In this document: positions 23,301 through 33,352 of the stretch, piece by piece
Numbering within the stretch: the first letter of the stretch is position 1
How the letters are laid out: each line of letters starts with the position of its first letter
Source of the DNA: Staphylotrichum longicolle
Taxonomy: Eukaryota; Ascomycota; Sordariomycetes; Sordariales; Chaetomiaceae
Length of the DNA stretch: 64,000 nucleotides
Assembly (NCBI GenBank): GCA_019096155.1
Contig: JAHCVI010000004.1
Span: 372,001 to 436,000 of the forward strand
Direction of reading: 5' to 3'
The notes under the pieces: generated by a model
The model's input: only the letters and a program-made list of their open reading frames with translations
Databases searched by the model: none
Told to the model about the DNA's origin: nothing
Translations under genes and position numbers: made by a program

Positions 23301-23872
23301 CTGCATTGCACTTGTGCTTTAGCAATTGTGGTTCTCGGCTCACTGTTTTGACTTTTGGACTGTTTCTGTCTGAGAGACAAAGATGCTAAAACACGTCCAC
23401 GCACCATAACTCTCGTTGCATCAGAGACTCCAGTCTCATTTGGTTGCGCCCCAGTTTTCGGGACAACAACCGACACAGATTGATTTCTGTTTTGAGTTGC
23501 GCTGCCCGATTCGGCACTCTCAACATGCTTCCGCTTTCGTGGGGGGAAGTCGGATAACCGTGGCGATGAATGAGAAGAAGGCTGTGGGGCAGCGCCCTGA
23601 ATTCCTTCCGAACCCAAAGATGCAGGAAGACTCGGGTGGTCCGAGAAGGGGAACATGCCGCTGTGGCCCGTTCGTCTCATTTTGAAAATTGGTCGGGGAC
23701 GGGTCTCACCCGATGGCGCGGTTGGATTGGCCGCATTGTCATGCTGCGGTTGAAGCGGGCTGTTGGCGGCTGCGGCCCCAGTGTCCACGTTGGAACCTGG
23801 AACCTGTGCACCCTCAGGCGCGCCTCTCAGCGATTCAGGCTCGGGCCGTTGATTATCTGAAACACTCGACAT
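20370..23872 (-). CDS. Three-module C2H2-like zinc-finger protein with DUF3716-like C-terminus
   Basis: No function is known to me. Eight exons (23872-23405, 23300-22991, 22925-22777, 22721-22304, 22248/22249-22098, 22041-21708, 21645-21491, 21425-20370) encode about 1013 residues. After a disordered N-terminus, one module is repeated three times. Each has SG....GAL.P.GY, then PW.CP.RSC, LG.HF, a second His (SH or TH) and NDN.DGT, forming C-x4-C-x12-H-x4-H. An intron always splits the finger between its two His residues. In the first two modules a polar linker ends in (R/D)PY..W.G at a phase-1 exon boundary. The C-terminus has CTECRRHNGPFRSC and ACGNCFVRKNSHAC, matching the fungal DUF3716 cysteine pattern. 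A nuclear or nucleic-acid role is inference. Confidence 0.8.
23055..23204 (-). repeat. Internal duplication in exon 2 of the zinc-finger gene
   Basis: Two copies of a stretch of about 63 bases start 87 bases apart (23055-23117 and 23142-23204 on the + strand). They encode AEQEASYNSTVTQSFRSTI and AEQDASHSRAVTQSFRSTI. The unit step is 29 codons, so the reading frame is kept. Confidence 0.8.
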
Positions 23873-25303
23873 GGTGAGCGGCTGGGCCTGGCCTGGGGCT
23901 GCAAACATGTCGAGCCTCGTCCCTCAAAGGGTCGCGAAAGCCACGCGTCACAACGCGATCTGTCTCGACCTTCAGGTGTTAAATTATCGGCGTGACGTTG
24001 AGAACCCAGCTCGTGAAATTGGTTGCTGGTGGCAACGCTTGGACCAGAGCGCTGGGAGAACAGGGGGCCAGTGCACTTTGCGTCTCAACCCTAACCCGGT
24101 CTCCGTTTCCGGAACTGCTGCACAGGTGCACAGGGGGCAGGGGAGGCGACTGACGACCTGAGTCGTTGGGTGAGGGCTTTGTCGGGCTGAAGGGCTGCTG
24201 CAGTTGCATCGACAAGGTACGGAAATCGCTGTCTTCAAGGCAGAGCACGGGCAGAGTTCCGTCCTTCTAGCACCCATTCCTCACCCATACAAACTTGGAA
24301 CCATACAACTTTGTTTCTGGGTGTGCTTCTTCACTAATCACCAGGGACGAGGTCAGCCGCACCCATACACCAACCTCAAACTGCCAGCATCAACTTACCT
24401 ACCCCGCACTCTGGGCCCCTACGCACCCCAACGGTACTCAATCGCCATGGCAGTCCCCAAAGAAACTTACACCCAGCCCAGATCATCACCGCTCTCTCAC
24501 TACCGCCCGCGCTCACCTCCCCATTCCCATCTTCGACCCGCTCCGCCGGGACTGAGACAGCTCGTGGCGGGAGGAGAGCACCTTTGCGCCCGGGAGCAGG
24601 TCGAGTAGGAGCTAGACATGCGGTAATTGTGGCCTTGACCCCAAGGGCGGTGCCCGTTCTCTGACAATCACTCTGACGGTGCAGCCTCGAGTCCAATTCG
24701 GAGTCATGTTGCCTCCCCTGGTGTCCCGGTGATCTGTTGCCCATCTCTTCGCACTATGCAGCGTGGTGACTCCTGAGACAGCCCAAGGACTGCGCTCGCA
24801 TTCTGGCTGACTCGTTGGTTGAACACCTCGGTCGGGGGGGATCAGCGGCCATGTCTTGGATCGAACCCGGTCGGGGCGAGAAGTGTGTGACTCGTATCAG
24901 GTCGGGCGCGTCAGCAGAGCGATTGGCATCGGCACCGACCGACGATATGGGAATGGGAGGAAGGGTCCTGCAGCTTGTCAATGCGTCACCTTTTTTTGAG
25001 GAAGGAGAAGGGTGTGGTTGCGGGTGGGATGTCGAGTTAACGCCATTTATTCCTTGACTCAAGTTGGAAAATTGCAGTTGCAGTTGCAGTTTCTGGGTTC
25101 TTTGACGGCGCAATGTGGCCCGTGCCGCATTGGCTTGGTCGCGCCATCGGGCGGTGGACCCTGAGCAGGTCGCTGAGTCGCAGCTCGTGTGCCCCGCTCC
25201 TCCACAATCTGGAACCAACCACGGATTTTGAGTCATCTCAAACTGCCACGCTGACCTTTTAATAGGTCGCCCAAGACGCTACCCGACCCCTGCCAACGGC
25301 TGA
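23873..25303. other. Divergent promoter region between the zinc-finger gene and cysteinyl-tRNA synthetase
   Basis: About 1.4 kb with no supported gene. It contains AACCCTAACCC at 24088-24098, the reverse complement of a telomere-like repeat, about 215 bases from the zinc-finger gene start. Open frames at 24204-24744 overlap on both strands and lack coding features. Confidence 0.4.
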
Positions 25304-28180
25304 ATGCGCTCCCTCGCCGGGCTCCGTACCTTCTTCCCTTCTTTCAGACCACTTTCACTTTCGGTGCATGCCAGTTACAGGCGCGCAGCATTTTCCATGG
25401 CGTCCATCAGCGTCCACAACTCGTTGAAGCCCGGGTCCCCGGTGCCCTTTGTGCCCCGCGAGGAGGGCAAGGTCTCGTGGTATGCTTGCGGGCCGACCAC
25501 CTACGATCTGAGCCATCTTGGCCATGCCCGCAACTATGTCTCCACAGACATTATCCGCCGCATCCTGATGCACCACTTTGGCTTCAAGGTCAACTTTGTG
25601 GTGAGTCGAGTGCTCGGTCAAGGGTTTGAAAACAGACAGGGAACTGACCCGCCTGCAGATGAACTACACCGACGTGGATGACAAGGTTGGCTTCCCCCGT
25701 CTCAAGGCCGTTCAGATGGACCCCTGACCCCTGTAGATCATCATCAAGGCGAGGAGGAAGCGGCTGCTCGAGCTCGAGAAGGAGAAGCCCTACACTCCGG
25801 AGCAGATCCGAGAACTTGTGTTCAAGGCTTTCCAGGCCTATGCCGGGAGCAACCTCCCTCTTCTCACCGGGGCTGGCCAGTCGACCGTCGATGAGCACAA
25901 CTACCTGGAGCGGAGAGATGCCGCCTACGGCAACGTCCTGTCTGGCGGTACGCTCTCTGGCGAGGGCAAGCCCAGCGATGCCGAAGCGAAAGTCAAGATG
26001 CATCTCGGCAACATGGACTCGGCAGCAAAATCCCTGCGGGACAGCGCCGGGTTCGACGGCGCCGAAGAGGTTCTTCTCCCTTACCTCGATTCACTGTACA
26101 AGGAGACCATCGACACCAGCGACCAGACCATCTTTACCGACCTCACACAGGCCATGGAGAAGGCCTTCAATGACGACATGGTGGCCCTGAACGTCCTTCC
26201 GCCAGATGCCGTGACGCGAGTCACAGAATACGTGCCGCAGATTGTCGCTTTCGTCGAGCAGATCATCGCCAAGGGGTTTGCGTACGAGGCCAACGGCTCC
26301 GTCTACTTTGATATTGCCGCCTTTGAGAAGGCCGGCAACTCATACGCTAGGCTACGGCCCGAGAGCAAGAACGACAAGGCCCTGCAAGAAGAAGGCGAGG
26401 GCTCACTCTCCAAGAGCTTGGAAGGGAAGAAGCGCTCCGGCGACTTTGCCTTGTGCGTGTGTCCTCAATCTCGGTGGTTCAAGGGTCGATACACTGACAG
26501 GGCGGCTGTAGGTGGAAGAAGTCGAAGCCTGGTGAGCCGTACTGGCCCAGTCCTTGGGGTGCGGGTCGCCCTGGCTGGCATATTGAGTGCTCTGTCATGG
26601 CCTCGGACAAGCTCGGCGAGCAGATGGATATCCATTCTGGTGGTATCGACTTGGCGTTCCCGCATCACGACAACGAGCTGGCTCAGAGCGAGGCCTATTT
26701 CCACGAGTGCGGCAAGGGCGAGCACACGTGGGTCAACTATTTCTTGGTAAGGCTTCTGAACGCTGCGTGCCTTTGACAATCACTGACAGCCATCACAGCA
26801 CATGGGCCATCTTTCAATTTCTGGTACGTCTTGCGTGCTGATATTTTCAAATCCGAGCTCACAATTGTCGTAGGGAGCAAAATGTCCAAGAGTTTGAAAA
26901 ATTTCCAGACAATTCAAGACGCGCTCGCAACGACTTACACCGCCCGCAACATGCGCATCGTGTTCTTGATGGGCCGCTGGAACGACGGCGTCGAGATCTC
27001 GCCAGACATGCGGAAGCAGGCAGACAACTGGGAAAGCACAGTCGACGTAGGTCTTGGATTGTAGGGTACGGTTTGAATGTTGCTGACAAACCCAGAACTT
27101 CTTCACAAACATCAAGGCAAAGCTGGCAGAGGCTGGGCCGGACGGCATCAAGGATTTGTCGTTAGAGGAGGGCACTGGCAAGGGGCTGCTCGCGGAGCTC
27201 GAGCAGGCTAAGAAGGATCTCGACGCGGCGCTACGCAATTCTTTTGACACTCCCGGCGCCATGCAGGTGATTCTCCGGCTCGTCAGAAATGCCAACATCT
27301 ACATGAACGACAAGTCCGCCGAGCCCAGCCTAGCGGTTGTCGAGGCGGTCGCACGATGGGTGACCAAGGTTGTTGGCGTCTTTGGCCTGGATGCCAGCGC
27401 ACAAGCTCCCTACAGTGGTCTCGGGTGGGCTTCTGCAGGCGCGGCTGCCGCCGCGAACGTGGACCCCCAGACTGCCGTGAAGCCTTACGCGGCGGCATAC
27501 GCTAAGGTCAAGGCGGACGTTGAGGCTCTGAAGCTTTCTGCGGCCTCGGTCCAGGGCCTGCTCGAGCAGCAGACCCCGGACTCGGAGTTTGCCGAGCTGG
27601 AGAAGAGCGGAGAGCGGGATCTGGAGAAGCTGGCGCTGCCGTATCTCCGGGCGACTTCCCGCCTCAGGGACGAGCTGCGTGCGATCGTCGCGACTTTGGA
27701 TCCCACCCCGAAGCAGGCCGTCCTTGCGCTCAGCGACCGGATTCGCGACTATGACTTGACGGACCTGGGTGTCCAACTCGACGACCAAACGGACAAGCCC
27801 AGCTTGATCAAGTTCGTGCCTGCGGCCAAGTTGATTGCGGCGCGTGAGGAGAAGGCTGCGCAGCTGGCCGAGAAGGCGAGGCAGAAGGAAGAGGGTAAGA
27901 CATTTTCGTAATTCCCGGATTGTCAGCTGCTAACGTGTTTAAAACAGCGCGCAAAGCGAGAGAGAAGGCCGAGGAGGAGAAGTGGGCCAAAGCAAAGGTG
28001 TCGCCGCTCGAGATGTTCAAGGGTGACGCCAAGTACCAGGAGTGGGATGCTGAGGGCCTGCCGGTCAAGCTGGCGGACGGCAGCGAGGTGCCGAAGAGCC
28101 AGGTCAAGAAGCTCAAGAAGGAGTGGGAAAGGCAGAAGAAGCTGCACGAGGAGTACCTGGCCAAGTTCGGCAAGGCTTAG
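25304..28180 (+). CDS. Cysteinyl-tRNA synthetase with mitochondrial presequence
   Basis: Class I synthetase charging tRNA-Cys. Eight exons (25304-25600, 25659-25685, 25737-26452, 26512-26746, 26799-26823, 26874-27046, 27096-27894, 27948-28180) give about 834 residues. Two in-frame ATGs are visible: 25304 starts an Arg/Ser/Phe-rich mitochondrial-type presequence (MRSLAGLRTFFPSFRP) and 25397 starts MASISVHNSL, suiting the cytosolic form. Motifs: WYACGPTTYDLSHLGHARNY (zinc Cys and HIGH-type), MNYTDVDDK on a 27-base exon, WHIECSVMA (zinc Cys), HSGGIDLAFPHHDNELAQSE (zinc ligands), HMGHLSISG on a 25-base exon, and SKMSKSLKNF (KMSKS). The C-terminus is a long Lys/Glu helical extension as in eukaryotic CysRS. 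The frame is intact. Confidence 0.94.
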
Positions 28181-29182
28181 AGGGAGGGTGTTTTTTCAAG
28201 AAACAGATGGTTCAACTTTACATGCTGTGCGAGTCAAACGTGCATGTTGTGGTTCTTCTTGGCCACGAGGCATCACAAACCCAGTGGTCGGTGGGTTGTT
28301 TTGCACGTCCGCGGAAGATCAGGAGCAGTGTTTCCACAATCCACTTCTCACACCGAAATCCATCGATCGCGAATCCACAACAACACGGTCATCCACAGGC
28401 CAAGCGCAGACCATTGATGCTTCGATGGAGTCTCTGAAGGCAGTGTGCTCCAGGCACCCAGATAACACACTGGTAGTATCGAACAATCTGACAATGCAGC
28501 AGCGGATCGCCAAGCGCTAATGCAGGCGCGCCGTTGCCTTTCCCCTGTTCCGTGTCGATGGTTCACCCGATTCGGGCAGGACAACGGAGGGATGCCGCAA
28601 ACGCAGCCAACTGGAACCTGGCACCTTGCCCGAACCCATGCCCCCAAGCCCCGACGAGCCCCAGTTTGGCGAGCCTCTGGCCAGGGTCTGCTGCGGGTTC
28701 ACGGCGCAGGATTCCAACCATTGCAACCAGGAACCCGCTCCATGTCTACCCGTGGAGACGGTGGGGTGCGTCTGTTGGCAATATCAGGCCACGAGGCGAG
28801 GGTTGCAATGCAGGAAATGTACGAAAAGTATGTTGGTGCCGCGGCTCCCTTCATCACATTTGAGAAACTCCGTCGGCAGCCAACACCTCAACTTATCCCT
28901 ATTTTGTTTTCCCTGGTGTCCCACACAAGCGACAAAACATCCGTGCGACCGGATCTTCGGGTTCTTGACAGGTTGTTGGCGCTTGTGGGCTGCAATTGGC
29001 GATGCTCTTCAACTCTCCACTCCCCTTTCCATCCTCGCGCCCTCGGATTTGAACTCAATCCACACCCAAACCTCGCTAGACATCGTCGTGCGTTCCCATT
29101 CCCCACCCTGAGGACGAAGCAACAACGCAGACGACAAGATCAAGCAGTTGATTTCCCTCTTATCCCGCCCTTCCTTCTCACA
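28181..29182. other. Intergenic region of about 1 kb
   Basis: Follows the cysteinyl-tRNA synthetase stop. A forward frame at 28626-29111 is Cys-rich (CCGFTAQDSNHC, then CRKCTKS) but has no good start, splice signals or recognisable family, so I do not call it. The right part is the upstream region of the membrane protein gene at 29183. Confidence 0.35.
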
Positions 29183-30379
29183 ATGGCTCGACGATCTAAA
29201 AAGACCCCCCGGCGCCCGTCTCCACGACGGCCTAATCCCCACCACCCCGGACACCTACCACACCTACCCGGAGGTCGTCCCCGCCGACCACGACCAGGTC
29301 AAGCACGAAAAGAGCTACCCGGAACTCGCGCCGCCACAACACCAGCCCACTCAATCATCACCGCAACCGCTCTCATCATCATCACCACATCAGCAACACC
29401 GGCAGCGGCAGCGGCTCCGGGCACCACACCGCCACAAACCCGCTCATGAAACCCCAACCCGGCGCCGCGGCAGTCGGACCCATGACGCCCTCCCGCGCCC
29501 GTCGGGCGTGCACTCGCTGCGCGAGGCGTGGAGCGAGGTCGACGAGGATGAGCACCGCCGGAACGCGCGCCAGCGGGGCAAGGACGACGACGACGACGAC
29601 GGGCTGTCGTCGTCTGTGGACGGCGGGGACGGGCTGCGACGGCGACGGCGGGGGCGGCGGGGCACGGGCGGCCGGTGTGGAGGAGGGCCGTGTTTTGGGT
29701 GGCGCTGGTTGCGGTGGTTGTGGTTGGTGTGCTGGCCGGGGTGTTGGGTGGGGTTGTGAGTGGGAGGATTAGGGTTGCTGGGTTGGGGGATGGGTAGGTT
29801 TTTTTTTTTTTTTTTTCTTTCACTTTTTGTTTTGTTCGGGTTGGTTTCCTTTGTTTGCTGGTGTGGTGGGAGGGCTGGTCTGGAGTGGGTGTTGGTTTGA
29901 AATGGGGGGTGGCAATGGGGCAGGGGATAGGAACGGGAGCGAGGGGAGAGCCAAGGAGGAGGGTTGGAAGAGCTGGTGAAAAAGAAGCACCGGGGAGGTG
30001 GCAAGCGTACGTACGGATGAATCTGGCACGGTGCTGACTGCCAACACACAGGACACAAACATCCGGCTTGATACCATCAGTGGAGAATCCGACATGTCCG
30101 GACGCCGACAACCGCAACTACACTTCCACAGCGTGGACGCCGGCAAAGACGTTTCGGTTACGGTGCTATGTGAACTACAATGGCGACACCGGACTTCTAG
30201 GGCTGCGGAACGACACCGAAACGATGGCGGCATGCCTGGACGCTTGCGCGCGAGAGACGTACTGTGTCGGGGCCGTGTTTAAGCAGCGGACACCGCCGGA
30301 GTGCTGGTTGATGGAGACGATAGGGCGTGCCCAAGGGGGCCAGCCGGAGTGGACGATGAGTGGGGTTTTGTGGCAATAA
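29183..30379 (+). CDS. Type II membrane protein with Cys-rich extracellular domain, frame-disrupted
   Basis: Fungal single-pass protein. It has a cytosolic N-terminus with the recognisable block ARLHDGLIPTTPDTYHTYPEV, a Val/Gly/Leu-rich TM helix (FWVALVAVVVVGVLAGVLGG, about 29690-29760), an intron 29794-30051, then an ectodomain starting ENPTCPDADNRNYTSTAW. The ectodomain has paired cysteines (CLDACARETYC, then ECWLME) reminiscent of PAN-like lectin folds and ends at 30379. The exon 1 frame changes several times: in the C6 run near 29205-29211, around 29390, around 29495 and near 29650-29670. At each point family-like text continues in another frame. I infer homopolymer indels rather than a dead gene. 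The intron holds a T run of about 20 at 29799-29818. Function unknown. Confidence 0.55.
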
Positions 30380-30993
30380 CCGGGGTTCTCAAGCGGAACT
30401 GTCATCTTGTTGGTGGGTGGGAGTATGGCGTGGCTGTTTGTGGTGGTGTGCTCAGGTTCGAGTGATTGGTTGATGTGCGATGTTGGTTGAAATGCTTGGT
30501 TGATGAAATCGGCGGGTTATTCGTTGTGAGGTTTGCAGCTGTATCTATTGTATCGCCCTCGTTGAAGGGCTGAACATAAAACGAATGAAGCGTTCCCTGG
30601 AGCTTCCTGTGAGAGCCGAGGTCGAACCCAGTCTGTTAGAAGATCATACTGTGCCCGCAGCTCTTTGAGGAAACACTATCGAAAACGCCTCACGGCCCTT
30701 CGTCAGTCTAAGACTCTAAGGGATTTGAGCTCCTCTGCGTCGGTACGTTCCGACCTGAGAGACAGTTGCCACCGAGGCGCCCTTGGGCAGCATTTGCATG
30801 ATTTGGGCATGGCCAAGTGTCGTACAGCAGACATGACAGGCCAATCCCAACCCGTTTGCTCAAGATGTGCGGCTGGGTGCAGGTTAGATGAGGGGTGTTT
30901 TCTTGGACATTGAACTTCACTCCTTCAAGCACAGAATTCGGCTTCCAAGAAATCTCCTCTTTCCTCCACCACCCACGTTATTGGACCGACACA
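30380..30993. other. Intergenic region upstream of the SET-MYND gene
   Basis: No coding frame is supported. I checked a tRNA-like stretch at 30600-30660 on the minus strand (it contains GGTTCGA) and rejected it because neither the T stem nor the acceptor stem pairs. Confidence 0.4.
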
Positions 30994-32781
30994 ATGTCTG
31001 TCTCGGACGCCGACAAGCTATACCGTCTTCAAGAGGTCCACGGTAAAGGCCTGGGCCTCGTTGCAATCGTCAAGATTTCGAAGGGCACACGCATCCTGTC
31101 CGAAAACCCTTTGCTCCGGGTGCCCCGTTCAACTCAATCCAAGAAACGGGCGGGCAAAGCTCTCTCCAAGGAGATATCCGCGCTCAGCGATGACCAACGA
31201 CGAGCTTTTTTCTCCCTCCATAACGCCTTCACGGACGAGGGGACCCAAGAGTTAGGCATCGTCCGGACAAATGCGCTGCCTCTCGGGTCCAACGCTTCAA
31301 CGGGGGGGATCTTCCCCGAGGCGTCGCGCATCAACCACGCCTGTATCCAGAACGCGCAGAATACCTGGAATGAGAACCTTCAGCAGCTCACGATCCACGC
31401 TATCCGCGACATTGACGAAGGCGAGGAAATCACCATCATGTATCTTAGCGATCGTACCAATCGGTCCGCACGCCAGCTTGCCCTGGAGAAGGACTTCCGC
31501 TTCACCTGCTCCTGTCGCCTATGCGCTTTGCCCGAGCCGCAATTGAGTCTCAGAAACACGCGGCTAGACGAGATCATGTGGCTGGACCAGTACATCGGCG
31601 ACGGTGAACACATTGCCGCCATCCCCTTTCAGGTCCTTCAGGCTGTGCGCAAGCTGCTAAGACTCTGCGAGGAAGAAGACATCGATGACGCGACGATCCC
31701 CCGGGCCTACTACGACGCCTTCCAGATTGCCGCATTCAACAGCGACAGGGCGCGGGCAAGGGTCCTTGCCCAGCGAGCCGCCAAGGCTCGAACGGTCATC
31801 GAAGGGGATGACAGTCCGACAGTGCATCGACTTGAGGAGCTGGCGAGGGATCCCTCCAAGTACCCTTCCTACGGCTGTGCCTCTCAGTGGGCAACACCAG
31901 TCGACGGCGCCCCTTCAGGCATCCCGGCCGAGGAATTCGAAGCCTGGCTGTGGAGAGAGGAGAAAAAAGCAGAACGTGCTCGCACTCAGCAGCCCACGCA
32001 GGAGGGAGGCGAATATGTTGACCTTCGCAACGAGACCATGTTCCCTTGCTTCACAGAACTGCCAGGGGAGAACGATCTTGACCTTGATTACCTCAAGTCC
32101 ACCGACGGTTTCATGTACCGCCCGCGGAAGCACTGGTGCTTTCTCGCCGAGATCGTGGATATCGAAGACTTCATACGTCTGAGGCTTATCGTGAAGGACA
32201 AGATGGGGCACAAAACAACCGTTGCCTTTCACACTGATGGCCGCGGAAACGAGCTCAACCCTTCTTGCGTGCAAAAGGGGTATACAGTGGCCGTCCTGTA
32301 TGGGGAGCAGCACGGATTTCTTGACATGTCGGTCGGCATTCGACAGGAAACGCCCGCTTCGCTAAGGGTAAACTTTGCGTCTACCTCGAAGACCTCTCCA
32401 TGTTGATCTGTGCTGATGCTGATAGATCTTCCCTGTTTCACTCGAGGGGTTATTCAACCTGAGCGACAAGGTGCAGCAATACGCCAGCAAGGCGGCAAAC
32501 GGTGCGAGGACGTGCCAAGGATGCGGTCGTCAGGCGGACACGCTGAAGAAGTGTGCTCGGTGTAGCTTCTTCTGGTACTGCGACAAGGTGCGCAGTCTCC
32601 CCTCCAGCCGCAGAACCTGAATGTTCTAACCCGCTCGGTCGACCAGGCATGCCAGACGCTGGCTTGGAACGAGAAGGGCCACAAAGGGGATTGCAAGCTG
32701 CTCAAGGACCCGGGCCTAAGTGGACTGCTTCTCCTGCCACAGGGCGGCTTCACAGAGCCTTATGAATTTTTAGTGAGCTAA
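30994..32781 (+). CDS. SET-domain protein with C-terminal MYND zinc finger
   Basis: Putative lysine methyltransferase of the SET/MYND group; the substrate is unknown. Exons 30994-32367, 32426-32587 and 32647-32781 give about 556 residues. I chose ATG 30994 (MSVSDADKLYRLQEV). SET landmarks: GKGLGLVAIVKISKGTRILSE, RINHACIQNAQNTWNE (NHxC core), IHAIRDIDEGEEITIMY and the post-SET-like cysteines CSCRLC. A middle part with HWCFLAEIVDIEDFIRLRLIVK looks like a beta-rich domain, identity unsure. Exon 2-3 encodes the MYND finger CQGCGRQADTLKKCARCSFFWYC, then ACQTLAWNEKGHKGDC. In classical SMYD proteins MYND is inserted inside SET; here it is at the C-terminus. Confidence 0.88.
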
Positions 32782-33352
32782 TGTAAGGGCTGGAGGCATT
32801 GGGGCCTGGTGCCTTGGAAACCAACGTCTCGCTCACAGAGCAACCCCAGAGAGACAGGTAGAGCAGATGAACTTGAATTGAGCGGGTATCTACATCTACG
32901 TGTCCTTGACGTTGTTTTGTAAACGAGTATGCTGTCAACATGGCTTTGCCTTCCAGGTCTGTGGAAGCCAGAAGTGCAGATGTTGAGGCCCAATGGCGAT
33001 GGGATGTGGCTTTTGATAGCGCAGCCTGATGAGGCTAGTCCGCATGACTTGGACATTGTGGCCTGCGCAGCCGACTCGGAACCTCACCATATTCAGTTGG
33101 GAGAAGCTACACGACCTCGCACGACCGCGCACGATCAAGCATCATCTGGGCCAAAAGGCTATGGCTCACCGAGTCTTGAATCGGACCTAACATTTCTTCT
33201 TACGCTCTGGATGATCTAGGCCGGTTCCCATCCCTGCGGGCAAATAGCTCCGCTCCCAAGCCACAGACTCGCGGACAGCACAATCCAACCTGGCAGCTCG
33301 GTGCGTCAACCTGCGTTCACGCTGACACGAATCCGCCTTGACTACACAAAAG
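32782..33352. other. Intergenic region between SET-MYND and HET gene 2
   Basis: Nothing supported beyond presumed UTRs and promoter; no repeats or tRNA seen. Confidence 0.4.

Noticed and set aside
24840..24930. Possible tRNA on the minus strand near GGTTCGATCC
   Set aside because: The five-base stem around the loop does not pair; no cloverleaf can be drawn.
28626..29111. Cys-rich forward frame after cysteinyl-tRNA synthetase
   Set aside because: Starts only from a non-ATG codon or a late ATG, no splice signals, no family match.
30600..30660. Possible tRNA on the minus strand (GGTTCGA present)
   Set aside because: The T stem and acceptor stem do not pair, and no D arm is recognisable.
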